A DNA stretch of 64,000 bases from Janthinobacterium sp. BJB426 (GCF_002735705.1 NZ_PDZL01000004.1:310001-374000); one strand, 5' to 3'; shown: positions 17,530-26,186, counted from the stretch's first letter. Notes: generated by a model from the letters alone, not told the origin. A program made the numbers and translations.

Positions 17530-18608
17530 GTTTATCCACGCCCTCCAGCGCGCCACTGGCGCGTGCGGCTTCCCTTACGAATGCTTCCATGTTGCAGAGT
17601 GTCTTGCATCACCCCCTGAGCCGGCCCCTGGCCGCGCTGTTGCTGCTGTTGCTGGTCGATTTCTTTGCCATCCCCGGCTTTTTTCACCTGGAAATTCGCG
17701 ACGGTCACTTGTACGGCAGCGTGATCGACATCGTCAACCGCGCGGCGCCCTTGATGCTGGCGGCGCTGGGCATGACCCTGGTGATCGCCACGCGCGGGAT
17801 CGATATTTCCGTGGGTGCCGTCGTGGCCCTGTCCGGCACCGTGGCTGCCATGCTGATCGGCGGCACCATGGTGATGGAGAATGGCGTGCCGACCTACGTC
17901 AGCAACATCCCCATGGGCTGGGCCCTGGCGGCCGCCCTGGGCGCGGCCCTGCTGTGCGGCGCCTGGAATGGCGTGCTGGTGGCGGGTCTCGGCTTGCAGC
18001 CCATCGTCGCCACCCTGATCCTGATGGTGGCGGGGCGCGGCCTGGCGCAATTACTGACGGATGGCCAGATCGTCACCGTCTATTATCAGCCGTACTTTTT
18101 CATCGGCAGCGGTTACCTGTTCGGCTTGCCGTTCTCGCTGTTTCTCGTCGCTGCCGTGTTTCTCATCACGGCCGTGCTGATGCGGAAAACCGCCTTGGGC
18201 CTGTTCATCCAGGCCGTCGGCATCAATCCCGTCGCCGCGCGCCTGGCCGGCATCAAGACTGCCACCCTGATCTTCTTCGTCTACGTCTTTTGCGCGGCCT
18301 GCGCGGGGCTGTCGGGCCTGATGATCAGCTCGAACATCAAGAGCGCCGACGCGAACAACGCGGGCCTGATGCTGGAACTGGACGCCATCCTGGCCGTGAC
18401 CCTGGGCGGTACGTCCCTGGCCGGCGGCAAGTTCAGCTTAGTCGGCAGCATGATCGGCGCCCTCATCATCCAGACCCTGACCTACACGATTTATTCGCTG
18501 GGCGTGCCGCCGGAAGTGAACATGGTCGTCAAGTCCGTCGTCGTCTTCCTCGTCTGCCTGTCGCAATCGTCGGAATTCAAGCAATTGCTGCATCGGAGAA
18601 AAGCATGA
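17526..18608 (+). CDS. ytfT: Sugar ABC transporter permease, YtfT type
   Basis: 360 residues, polytopic, with the BPD_transp_2 family pattern: TLVIATRGIDISVGAVVALSG around residues 78-98 and LDAILAVTLGGTSLAGG near residue 285. It forms one half of the membrane channel. Start ATG 17526 overlaps the ATPase gene stop, and its own stop overlaps the second permease start (ATGA at 18605), so the three genes are translationally coupled. Confidence 0.9.
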   Translation: MSLSTPSSAPLARAASLTNASMLQSVLHHPLSRPLAALLLLLLVDFFAIPGFFHLEIRDGHLYGSVIDIVNRAAPLMLAALGMTLVIATRGIDISVGAVVALSGTVAAMLIGGTMVMENGVPTYVSNIPMGWALAAALGAALLCGAWNGVLVAGLGLQPIVATLILMVAGRGLAQLLTDGQIVTVYYQPYFFIGSGYLFGLPFSLFLVAAVFLITAVLMRKTALGLFIQAVGINPVAARLAGIKTATLIFFVYVFCAACAGLSGLMISSNIKSADANNAGLMLELDAILAVTLGGTSLAGGKFSLVGSMIGALIIQTLTYTIYSLGVPPEVNMVVKSVVVFLVCLSQSSEFKQLLHRRKA

Positions 18609-19579
18609 AGGGCTTGCTGCACACCCCGTATTTCACCTCGCTCGTCACGGTCTTGCTGCTGGTGGTGATGCTGGGCCTCGGTGGCGCCGCCTATCCGGGC
18701 CTGCTGTCGACGCAAGTGATCTTTAACCTGTTGATCGATAACGCCTTTTTGCTGGTGATCGCCGTCGGCATGACCTTCGTCATCGTCTCCGGCGGCATCG
18801 ATCTGTCCGTCGGTTCCGTGCTGGCCCTGTCGACCATGATTGCCGCCTGGCTGCTGAACGTGGCGCACTGGCCGCCGCTGCTGGTGATCGTCACCGTGCT
18901 GGCGCTGGGTACCGTCTTTGGCGCCAGCATGGGGGCGCTGATCCATTATTTCAAATTGCAGCCGTTCATCGTTACCCTGGCCGGCATGTTTCTGGCGCGC
19001 GGACTGTGCTACTTGATCAGCATCAATTCCATCACCATCGATGACCCGCTGTTCGTGGCCATGTCGCAGACTCAGTTGAGCTTTCTGGGTGGCTTCGTCT
19101 CGCCGGGCGTGGTGATTGCCGTGATCACATTGCTGCTGGCCATCTGGCTGGCGCACGCCACGCCGTTTGGCCGCGCCGTGTATGCGATCGGCGGCAACGA
19201 ACAGTCGGCCCTGATGATGGGCTTGCCTGTGGGCCGTACCAAGGTGCTGATCTATGCCTTCAGCGGTTTTTGTGCCTCGCTCGGCGGCGTGCTGTTTTCG
19301 TTTTACATGCTGTCCGGCTATGGCTTGCATGCGCAAGGCACGGAACTGGACGCGATTGCCGCTGTCGTCATCGGCGGCACCCTGCTCAGCGGCGGCTACG
19401 GCTATGTGGCGGGCGCGCTGTCGGGCGTGCTGGTGCTGGGCACCATCCAGACCCTGATCGCCTTTGACGGCACGCTCAGCTCGTGGTGGACCAAGATCGT
19501 CATCGGCGGCCTGCTGTTCGTCTTTTGCGTCGTGCAAAGACTGATGGCCATGGGCCAGAAAAATACCAACGGGAGTTAA
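18605..19579 (+). CDS. yjfF: Sugar ABC transporter permease, YjfF type
   Basis: 324 residues and the same permease family: [37 protein letters not shown], and GTELDAIAAVVIGGTLLSGGYG. It pairs with the preceding permease. The frame stays open upstream to 17510, but the preceding bases code for the ytfT product in another frame, and family length fits ATG 18605, which overlaps the ytfT stop and follows GGAGAAAAGC. Confidence 0.9.
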   Translation: MKGLLHTPYFTSLVTVLLLVVMLGLGGAAYPGLLSTQVIFNLLIDNAFLLVIAVGMTFVIVSGGIDLSVGSVLALSTMIAAWLLNVAHWPPLLVIVTVLALGTVFGASMGALIHYFKLQPFIVTLAGMFLARGLCYLISINSITIDDPLFVAMSQTQLSFLGGFVSPGVVIAVITLLLAIWLAHATPFGRAVYAIGGNEQSALMMGLPVGRTKVLIYAFSGFCASLGGVLFSFYMLSGYGLHAQGTELDAIAAVVIGGTLLSGGYGYVAGALSGVLVLGTIQTLIAFDGTLSSWWTKIVIGGLLFVFCVVQRLMAMGQKNTNGS

Positions 19580-19584
19580 CCTTT

Positions 19585-20559
19585 ATGTTGAAGCAACACA
19601 CACTTGCCGCAGCCATCGGCATGGCGGCGGCGCTCGCCTGTGTCACCTTTGGCGCGCAGGCGGCCAATCCCATCGTGAAAAACATCTACACGGGTGATCC
19701 GGCCGCGCTGGTCGACAATGGCAGGGTGTATCTGTACGTGGGCCACGATGAAGCGAGCGCCACGGATACGGATTACCGCATGCACGAGTGGCGCGTGTAT
19801 TCTTCGTGCGACATGGCGAACTGGACGGACCACGGCTCGCCCGTGCGTTACTCGACCTTCGCGTGGGCCGGCAAGGATGCCTGGGCCGGCGACATCGTCA
19901 AGCGCGACGGCAAGTACTATTTTTACTCCACCGTTGATCACAAGACCATCGCCGGCAAGGCCATCGGCGTGGCCGTGTCCGACAGCCCCACGGGGCCGTT
20001 CGTCGATGCGCGCGGCAGCGCCCTGATCACGAACGACATGACGAAACAGACTGCCATTCCCTGGGACGACATCGACCCGGCCGTCTTCATCGATACGGAT
20101 GGCCAGGCCTATATTTACTGGGGCAACACGGTCTTGAAATACGCCAAGCTGAAAGCCAATATGACGGAGCTGGACGGCCCGATTTTGACTTTCGGCATGG
20201 ATGCGTTCACGGAAGCTGCCTACATGCACAAGCATGCGGGTACGTATTATTTGTCGTACTCGCGCAATTTCCCCGAGGAGACGGCGTATTCGACAGGGCC
20301 GACACCGACGGGGCCCTGGCATTTCCGCGGCACCATCATGGACAAGAATGCCGTCGTGAAAACCATTCACCAGGCCATCATCGAATTCAACGGCAAGTCC
20401 TACATCTTTTATCACAATGACAAGTTGCCCGGCGGTGGAGAATACCGGCGTTCCGTGGCGGTGGAAGAGCTGAAATACAAGCCGGATGGCACCATCGAAT
20501 TCATCCATCAAACGGCTGGCCCGGCCGCCAACCCGAGCGCCGCCTGCAAGGCATCCTGA
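19585..20559 (+). CDS. Exported glycoside hydrolase family 43 enzyme
   Basis: 324 residues with a signal peptide (MLKQHTLAAAIGMAAAL, cleavage near FGAQA). GH43 propeller with D in IYTGDPAAL, D in WDDIDPAVF and E in DAFTEAAYM. The pattern HDEASATDTDYRMHEWRVYSS is usual for GH43 arabinoxylan arabinofuranohydrolase/xylosidase types, so it may act on arabinoxylan side chains rather than arabinan. It follows the ABC permease by 5 bases and is probably co-transcribed with the transporter, which would capture the sugar it releases. Confidence 0.87.
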   Translation: MLKQHTLAAAIGMAAALACVTFGAQAANPIVKNIYTGDPAALVDNGRVYLYVGHDEASATDTDYRMHEWRVYSSCDMANWTDHGSPVRYSTFAWAGKDAWAGDIVKRDGKYYFYSTVDHKTIAGKAIGVAVSDSPTGPFVDARGSALITNDMTKQTAIPWDDIDPAVFIDTDGQAYIYWGNTVLKYAKLKANMTELDGPILTFGMDAFTEAAYMHKHAGTYYLSYSRNFPEETAYSTGPTPTGPWHFRGTIMDKNAVVKTIHQAIIEFNGKSYIFYHNDKLPGGGEYRRSVAVEELKYKPDGTIEFIHQTAGPAANPSAACKAS

Positions 20560-20592
20560 GCCATTTCAACAAGTACAAAAAGGAGACACACC

Positions 20593-20642
20593 GATATCAA
20601 CAATATCGATATCCATCAGTATCCGATATCGATCATGATATG
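20593..20642 (+). promoter_or_regulatory. Cluster of GATATC boxes before the LysR gene
   Basis: GATATC occurs at 20593, 20608 and 20625 within 38 bases, and GATATC-GATCAT-GATATG (20625-20642) has the same 6-6-6 layout as the operators at 4425 and 14869. It lies directly on the start region of the LysR gene (ATG 20651), suggesting autoregulation. Confidence 0.55.
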
Positions 20643-20650
20643 ATTTATTC

Positions 20651-21592
20651 ATGGATACCCTCAACCCCAACTGGTTCTTGCGAGCCCGCCTGAAGACGCG
20701 GCAATTGCTGCTGTTGATCGCCCTTGACGAGCAGCGCAACATCCACCGCGCGGCGGAAGAATTGCACATGACGCAGCCGGCCGCGTCCAAGCAAATCAAG
20801 GACCTGGAAGAGATGCTCGACGTGCGCCTGTTCGACAGGTTGCCACGCGGCATGGAGCCGACCATCTACGGCGAGACGATGATACGCCACGCTCGCATGG
20901 CCCTGACGAGCCTGTCGCTGGCGCATGACGACATCGTCGCGCTCAAATCAGGCCTGACGGGCCAGGTGGAAGTGGGGGTCATCATGACGCCAGCCATGGC
21001 CTTGCTGCCGCGCGCGATTGCCCGCATCAAGCAGCAGGCGCCCTTGATGCGCATCGGCGTGCACCTGGAGCACAGCAATACCTTGATGGACATGCTGCAG
21101 CACGGCACGCTCGATTTCATGATCGGGCGCATCCTGGAAAAGGAAAGCAGCGCGGGACTCATCTACGAGGAATTGACGGAAGAGCCGGCCAGCGCCGTGG
21201 CGCGCAATGGCCATCCGCTGCTGGCGCGCAAGAATCTGCAGTTGAAAGACTTGGCGGGCCAGCCGTGGATCTTGCCGCCGCAAGGCAGCATCCTGCGCCA
21301 CCGCTTCGACATGATGTTCCGCCGCGCCAGCCTGGAACCGCCCGTCGACGTGGTCGACACGACAGCCTTGCTCCTGATCACGTCCCTGCTGCAGCAGACG
21401 GATTCCCTGCACGTGATGCCGACGGAAGTGGCCCATTACTATGAGTCGCTGAACGTGCTGAGCATTTTGCCCATCGAACTGCCGTGCAAGATGGATGCGT
21501 TCGGCATCATCCGCCAGCAGGATCATTTGCTGTCGCCGGGCGCGGATATGCTGTTGAAAGCGGTACGCGCCACGGCGGCGGATATGTATTAA
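20651..21592 (+). CDS. LysR-family regulator, GbpR-like
   Basis: 313 residues. The winged helix-turn-helix lies at about residues 16-75 (NIHRAAEELHMTQPAASKQIKDLEE), followed by a LysR effector domain starting near QVEVGVI. The opening WFLRARLKTRQLLLL is typical of the GbpR branch, which controls sugar-binding protein and sugar catabolism genes such as chvE-gguABC. It probably senses L-arabinose or a pathway intermediate and acts on the GATA-type operators at 4425, 14869 and its own promoter. No strong ribosome site precedes ATG 20651. It closes the arabinose locus and converges with the next gene. Confidence 0.85.
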   Translation: MDTLNPNWFLRARLKTRQLLLLIALDEQRNIHRAAEELHMTQPAASKQIKDLEEMLDVRLFDRLPRGMEPTIYGETMIRHARMALTSLSLAHDDIVALKSGLTGQVEVGVIMTPAMALLPRAIARIKQQAPLMRIGVHLEHSNTLMDMLQHGTLDFMIGRILEKESSAGLIYEELTEEPASAVARNGHPLLARKNLQLKDLAGQPWILPPQGSILRHRFDMMFRRASLEPPVDVVDTTALLLITSLLQQTDSLHVMPTEVAHYYESLNVLSILPIELPCKMDAFGIIRQQDHLLSPGADMLLKAVRATAADMY

Positions 21593-21609
21593 ACCCAACG
21601 GCAAATGCT

Positions 21610-21636
21610 GGGGTCGTACCCTCAGGGTACGACCCC
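21610..21636. terminator. Bidirectional terminator hairpin
   Basis: GGGGTCGTACCC (21610-21621) and GGGTACGACCCC (21625-21636) form a perfect 12-bp stem with loop TCA, between the converging LysR and TPR/DUF6445-like genes. CTTGCTTTT follows on the plus strand; the minus strand has only the weaker tract ATTTGC. Confidence 0.7.
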
Positions 21637-21654
21637 GGATCTTGCTTTTGGGGT

Positions 21655-22920
21655 TCAATCCGGCACCTCAAAGAAAAACAGCTGCACCAGTCTGCCATTC
21701 TCCGGCGTGTCGCCAAACACATTGCTGATCGAGTGAAAGTAATGTCCCTTGTACACGATCAGGCGGTTGTGGCGCATCGGCACTTCCAGCAGGGCTTGCC
21801 AACTGTCGCGCTGTTCCTGCAAGTCGTTGAATTTCTGCACTTTACTGTTCGGCAGCCAGCGTTTCTGGAAGTCCTTGAAGCTGGCGTAGCCGCCCGCTTT
21901 CACGTCTGCCTCGGGCAACCTCCGGTACCAGCCGCTGGGCTGGTGGCGCCAGAACGTGGTGCCGCCCTGGCATTGCTCGGGCGGGTTCAGATACAGCACG
22001 CCCGCATAGAAATTGAAATTGTTGCCCGTCTCATTGTCCACGTGGATATCCGTGCGCGCCATCGCGTCCGCATAGCTGAGGCGATACGAACCGTTGTCGG
22101 GCGAGATGAAACGGATGGGGCGGCCCAGCGCCGTGGCGATGCGCTCCATGATGGCTTGACTGGGCTGGCCTGCCGTCTGGCTGCCCGGATAGTTTTGTCC
22201 CGCATAGCGCTGCTGCTCGAACGGCAACGCCAGCGCCTGCGCGCGCCAGGCGATCGGGTCGGGCAGGAAATCGTCGAGGATGTGCAGGTCCGTTTCGCGC
22301 AGGAAATCGTGCAGCGATGGCGCGACGTTGATCGCTGTCAAAGTTTCTACCTGTTCTGCTTGCGGACTGGCGAAGCCGATGCGGCACGTTTGCGTCAGCG
22401 CCGGATGCAGCGCAAGGCCTTGCGCGTAGCGTTGCAAGGCCAGTTCCTGCTGTCCCGTGCGGTAGTACAGCTCGGCCAGTCCCTGCAGGGTTTGCCAGCG
22501 CTGCGGACGCAGGGCGTGGGCCCGTTCCAGTTCGGCGATGGTCTCCATCAGCCGCTGTTTTCCCAGCAGCAATTCGGCATGGCTGATGGCGAAATCGTGT
22601 TCGTGCGGCGCCAGCCGCGCCGCCGTGACGTAGCTGGCCAGCGCCGCCTCGCTGTCCGTGCCGCGCAGCACATTGCCGAGGTTGTAGTGGAACAGGGCAT
22701 TGTCGGGCTGCTGCTTGAGCGACAGTTTCAACAAGCCCAGGCCGATGGCGCCCTGGCCCAGTTCCAGCATCGCCAGGCCCTGGAAATGCTGTGCTTCGGC
22801 CAGGGCAGGGTTCAGTTTATACGCGGCCTGGTAGGCGTTGATCGCCTCGATCAGCTTGCCCTGCTGCTGCAGCCCATGCCCGTTTGCCAGATGTTGTTCC
22901 GCCAGTGTCTGTTCGCCCAT
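21655..22920 (-). CDS. TPR-repeat protein with DUF6445-like oxygenase-type domain
   Basis: 421 residues. The first half is tetratricopeptide repeats (AINAYQAAYKLNPALAEAQ and following helices, about residues 5-185). The second half reads as the family I know as DUF6445, with ILDDFLPDPIAWR, ARTDIHVDNETGNNFNFYAG, QGGTTFWRH and RLIVYKGHYFHSISN. The HxD and distal H..S/R residues resemble a 2-oxoglutarate/iron double-stranded helix, but the activity is unproven. ATG 22920 is chosen because GGGA repeats precede it; an in-frame TTG at 22944 is weaker. Such genes often sit near TonB-linked sugar loci, as here. Function unknown. Confidence 0.7.
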   Translation of the reverse strand: MGEQTLAEQHLANGHGLQQQGKLIEAINAYQAAYKLNPALAEAQHFQGLAMLELGQGAIGLGLLKLSLKQQPDNALFHYNLGNVLRGTDSEAALASYVTAARLAPHEHDFAISHAELLLGKQRLMETIAELERAHALRPQRWQTLQGLAELYYRTGQQELALQRYAQGLALHPALTQTCRIGFASPQAEQVETLTAINVAPSLHDFLRETDLHILDDFLPDPIAWRAQALALPFEQQRYAGQNYPGSQTAGQPSQAIMERIATALGRPIRFISPDNGSYRLSYADAMARTDIHVDNETGNNFNFYAGVLYLNPPEQCQGGTTFWRHQPSGWYRRLPEADVKAGGYASFKDFQKRWLPNSKVQKFNDLQEQRDSWQALLEVPMRHNRLIVYKGHYFHSISNVFGDTPENGRLVQLFFFEVPD

Positions 22921-22972
22921 GTCCCGATCCCGATCCCGATGCAATGTGGCGAACAGTGTAACCGAGGCCGTT

Positions 22973-23704
22973 CTAGCGCGCCTGGCTGACGGGAATTTCT
23001 TCCCCGTTCAGCTTGATCGCCACCTTGACGATCTGCGCCTTGACCTGGTTGCTGGCCATGTCCGTTTCCTGGGCGTAGGCGTAGACGACGATGGCGAAGT
23101 CCTTGTAGCCGCTGCGCGCCGCCTCGATCTTGCGCGCCGCATCCTGGTCCACTTTCAGCAGCGAATAACCGTCGCCATTCGTGAACGCCAGCTTGTAGTC
23201 GCCGTTGTCGTACATGTAGTAATACGTGCCCGCGTCGGCGAACTTGGCGGGGAAGGCGGCCTTGTCCATCGCGTACGGCGACAGCGCGCCCTGGCCATTG
23301 ATCTGGTAGCGCAGGTAGCGCTTCGCCTTGGCCTCATTGACCTTGGCGTCGATCTGCGGTTTCAGGGCGTCGAGCACTTCCTGCTTGCGGAAGGCGTCGT
23401 TGCTGCCCGCATATTCGCGCGAGATGCGCTGCGCCACGGCCGCATAGTCGGGCGGCAGGCCGGACAGGGCGAGGTAGCTGTACATCAACTGGTGGCCGCT
23501 GGTGATGTCGACATAGCTGGACGTTGGCGTGGAAGCGTCCGCTTGCGGCAGGCTGGCGGCGGCCGCCTTCACTTGCGCCTTGGCGGCCATGTCGGCGACA
23601 TTCGCGGCGACGGGGGCGGAGGCGGCTGGTGTGGCGTTATCCGTCTTGCCGCAGGCGGACAGCAGGACGGCGATGGCGAGCAGGGCTGGGAGGGTACGGT
23701 TCAT
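22973..23704 (-). CDS. Predicted lipoprotein of unknown function
   Basis: 243 residues starting MNRTLPALLAIAVLLSACGK, a lipoprotein signal with lipobox LSAC, so it is membrane anchored in the periplasm. The rest is Ala/Lys-rich helix followed by a mixed region with GTYYYMYDNGDYKLAF, GDGYSLLKV and FAIVVYAYAQETD, which looks like a beta-rich domain. I do not recognise the family. The upstream in-frame extension to 24592 overlaps the next gene and is not credible. It lies 31 bases after the membrane-protein gene, in the same direction as the caspase-like gene, suggesting an operon. Confidence 0.75.
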   Translation of the reverse strand: MNRTLPALLAIAVLLSACGKTDNATPAASAPVAANVADMAAKAQVKAAAASLPQADASTPTSSYVDITSGHQLMYSYLALSGLPPDYAAVAQRISREYAGSNDAFRKQEVLDALKPQIDAKVNEAKAKRYLRYQINGQGALSPYAMDKAAFPAKFADAGTYYYMYDNGDYKLAFTNGDGYSLLKVDQDAARKIEAARSGYKDFAIVVYAYAQETDMASNQVKAQIVKVAIKLNGEEIPVSQAR

Positions 23705-23735
23705 GATATTTCCTTGAGTGAATGTGTGAGGTGGC

Positions 23736-24557
23736 TTAGCCGATGGTTTTACGTTTGTATTCGCCGACGCCGTAAGCGGCCAGGACGATGGCAGACGCCA
23801 GCACCAGGTAAAAACCGATGCCAAACGAGAGGCCTTGCCACACTTGCCCCAGCATTTCGCTGGCCATCTGCTCGGCCATGCGGGCCGCGCGGGTGCCCAT
23901 GATGCCGCCCATGGCGTTACCCGCATCGCTGACGGCGCCCTTGATCTTGATGAACAGCAAGCTGCTGTGGATGACGATGAACAGCAGGGGCGCGCACTTG
24001 CCCAGCGCCGCTTTCGGGTGCTTGCTAACCATCGTGGCGCAGCAGGCGCCGATGGCCAGCAGGAAGAAAAATTGTGCCGACGTAAAACCGCCGCCGCCAT
24101 CGCGGGCAAAGCTTTCCAGGCTGTCGGCGGACAGGCCCAGCAACTGCCAATAGGTACGCGAGACGGAGGCGAACAAACGGATGCCGATGGTGTTGAAGAC
24201 AAAGGCGCCGGCGAGCAGGACGCCCAGGCTGGCCAGCACCTTGATGCCCAAGGCGGACACGGCCTGGCCCCACAGTTGCTGGCCCTTGTCGCGCGCCAGT
24301 TTCGCCGCGCCGGCCATTTCTTCCTGCGCCAGTTGCTGCGTTGCCACGGCGCTGACGGTGGCGAGGCTGCCTGCGTCATCGAAGCGCACGTCGACGACGG
24401 CGTTGATGGCGGGCGCCACGTCCGAGCGCCAGTGCGTGGTGACGTCGAACGCATGTTGAATGCCGGCCACGCTGACGGAACCCTGTCCGCTCGGCTGGTA
24501 GGCGAGGATGCGGCCACGTTGGCCGGTGGTTGTTGTTGCTGGGCTGGATGCTTGCAT
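23736..24557 (-). CDS. Membrane protein of unknown function, four predicted helices
   Basis: 273 residues. The first hundred are soluble and begin with a small beta-rich segment (GRILAYQPSGQGSVSVAG), like a nucleic-acid- or ligand-binding barrel, then a hydrophilic helix. Hydrophobic segments fall at about residues 105-128, 160-178, 190-206 and 245-265. A GGGA-type ribosome site stands before ATG 24557. It lies between the lipoprotein and caspase-like genes on the same strand. No family recognised. Confidence 0.7.
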   Translation of the reverse strand: MQASSPATTTTGQRGRILAYQPSGQGSVSVAGIQHAFDVTTHWRSDVAPAINAVVDVRFDDAGSLATVSAVATQQLAQEEMAGAAKLARDKGQQLWGQAVSALGIKVLASLGVLLAGAFVFNTIGIRLFASVSRTYWQLLGLSADSLESFARDGGGGFTSAQFFFLLAIGACCATMVSKHPKAALGKCAPLLFIVIHSSLLFIKIKGAVSDAGNAMGGIMGTRAARMAEQMASEMLGQVWQGLSFGIGFYLVLASAIVLAAYGVGEYKRKTIG

Positions 24558-24642
24558 GGGATTTCCCTGGTCACTGTCATGCTGTATTGCATGTACCCAC
24601 GGATAACGGGGGCAGTTCAGAGAAATCCAAAATTATTTTGAA

Positions 24643-26010
24643 TTATTTTTTTGGCGGCTGCATCATGTCCTTGGCGGCGCCCTGGTAATCCTTCATCAAG
24701 CCCATGAAAGCATCCTGCAAATGCCGGGCCGCATCCTGTGGCGGCGCGCCCGTGCGCCGGGCCAGGTCGAATTTATACGCGTGCGCGGCCGTGTAGCCCG
24801 CCTGCGAGGCGGCATCCAGCAGCACGCCCGCGCGTTTCAAAGAGGCCGGGTCACCCTTGACCATCAGCAATTCGGCCAGATAGGTCTGCGCAATCGGAAA
24901 ATCTTTCGCGGCCGCCTTTTCCAGCCACTGCATGCCTGCCTTCGGCTGTTTGATGCCCGCATCGCCGCCGCCGATGCCATAGCCGAGGGCCGTCAGCGCC
25001 ACCAGGTCTCCGCCGCGCGCGCGCTTTTCCAGTTGCTGGCGGGGAAACGGGCGGGCTGCGATCTGCATGCGGATTTCATAGTTGATGTCTTGCAGCACAT
25101 TGCCTGGCCACACCTTGGCGCCGGATGCTGCCGGCTTCTCCACCGCCGGGGCAGGCGCGCGCATGCCGCCCTGGCCTTGCGCGCCGGCCAGCACGCCCGG
25201 CGCCGGCTGGCTGACGCCCTTGCCGCTGCCCATGTTCAGTACCAGGCGCGCCGACGTTTCGCCAAACGACACGCGCGGTTTTTGCACGTCGTGCGTCATG
25301 GCGGCAACCCTGGCCGCCACTTGCGAAAACACGTCGCTCATCGGCAAGCCCGGCGCGTCCAGCGCGTCGAGCAGGGCGCTCGTGTAGGGACTGTTGCGCG
25401 AATCGGACGACCAGAAATCGCGCGCCAGGGCGCCCGGTCCCGCCGAATAGGCGATCACCACGCCGCGTGGCGCTTGCGTGTCGGCAAAGCCGTGGCTGGC
25501 CGCATTGCCGCCAGGGACCACCACGGCGCCGCCGCGCGTATATTCCTGGCGGCAAGCGTCAAGGATCAGCACGGCGCCGCGCGCGCCCGTGCGCTGCAAA
25601 TCGCCCGCCAGGCTGGAAACGGACACGCCTTGCGCGGCGATGGCGGCAGCGCTCAGGGCATTCATGTTGGCGCCCAGCGGCAACACATAATTGGCTTCGC
25701 CCGCCTGCGCGCCGTGGCCCGCGTAAAACACGAGGGCGATATCGGCGCCGCGCGCCTGCGTGGAAAACTCGGCCGACGCCTTTTGCAGCTGTTGCGCATT
25801 GATGTCCGTGCGCAACAGCACTTCAAAGCCCAGGCGGCGCAGGCGTTCGGCCATGGCGCGCGCATCGTTCACGGGATTCAATAGCGGTTGCGGATAGGCC
25901 GCGTTGCCGATCACCAGGGCGATGCGCTTGCCGGGGCCGCTGGCGGCTTGCGTGGCGTTGCTGCTCAGCAAGAACAAGATGGTCAATAACAGGGGAAATA
26001 TGCGGCGCAT
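24643..26010 (-). CDS. Exported caspase-like (C14/metacaspase-type) protein with Sel1-type repeats
   Basis: 455 residues with signal peptide MRRIFPLLLTILFLLSSNATQA, so predicted periplasmic. The caspase-like domain starts at RIALVIGNAAYP (about residue 29); the catalytic pair is H99 in FYAGHG and C153 in LILDACR. After a Pro/Ala/Gly-rich linker the last 130 residues have Sel1-like helices (LTALGYGIGGG, GMQWLEKAAAKDFPIAQTYLAELL). Family members are cysteine peptidases. ATG 26010 is preferred over a TTG at 26043 because it opens the signal peptide. It is divergent from the sigma-like gene, with which it shares an upstream region of about 175 bases. Confidence 0.88.
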   Translation of the reverse strand: MRRIFPLLLTILFLLSSNATQAASGPGKRIALVIGNAAYPQPLLNPVNDARAMAERLRRLGFEVLLRTDINAQQLQKASAEFSTQARGADIALVFYAGHGAQAGEANYVLPLGANMNALSAAAIAAQGVSVSSLAGDLQRTGARGAVLILDACRQEYTRGGAVVVPGGNAASHGFADTQAPRGVVIAYSAGPGALARDFWSSDSRNSPYTSALLDALDAPGLPMSDVFSQVAARVAAMTHDVQKPRVSFGETSARLVLNMGSGKGVSQPAPGVLAGAQGQGGMRAPAPAVEKPAASGAKVWPGNVLQDINYEIRMQIAARPFPRQQLEKRARGGDLVALTALGYGIGGGDAGIKQPKAGMQWLEKAAAKDFPIAQTYLAELLMVKGDPASLKRAGVLLDAASQAGYTAAHAYKFDLARRTGAPPQDAARHLQDAFMGLMKDYQGAAKDMMQPPKK

Positions 26011-26100
26011 CGGTGTCCGGTGGAATTGTCGTGAAAGTAACAAAAGTTAGCGATTTTCACTCTGATATGAGAAAATTGCCTAAATGCATTTTACCTTACT

Positions 26101-26151
26101 GACAAGTTTCTCTTGTCTGGCCAGCGCACGGTGTGCGTCGCCGCTGGCCAG
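26101..26151. promoter_or_regulatory. Tandem hairpins in the caspase/sigma divergent region
   Basis: GACAAG-TTTCT-CTTGTC (26101-26117) is followed by CTGGCCAGCG (26117-26126) paired with CGCTGGCCAG (26142-26151). Inside the latter loop CGCAC (26125-26129) can pair with GTGCG (26133-26137), so two folds compete. The structures lie in the probable leader of the sigma-like gene. The rest of 26011-26186 is AT-rich near the caspase side; no convincing -35/-10 pair was found. Confidence 0.45.
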
Positions 26152-26186
26152 TGGCGCGTGCCGCCCAACACACGATCGGACCGGCT

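Noticed and set aside
17510-18604. Upstream extension of the second permease frame to 17510
   Set aside because: The region codes for the first permease in another frame. The extension is Arg/Gly-rich and unlike any permease; ATG 18605 overlaps the preceding stop.
26133-26186. GTG 26133 as start of the sigma-like gene
   Set aside because: It falls inside a stable hairpin and adds an Arg-rich stretch with no counterpart in the domain. Not excluded, but less likely than GTG 26187.
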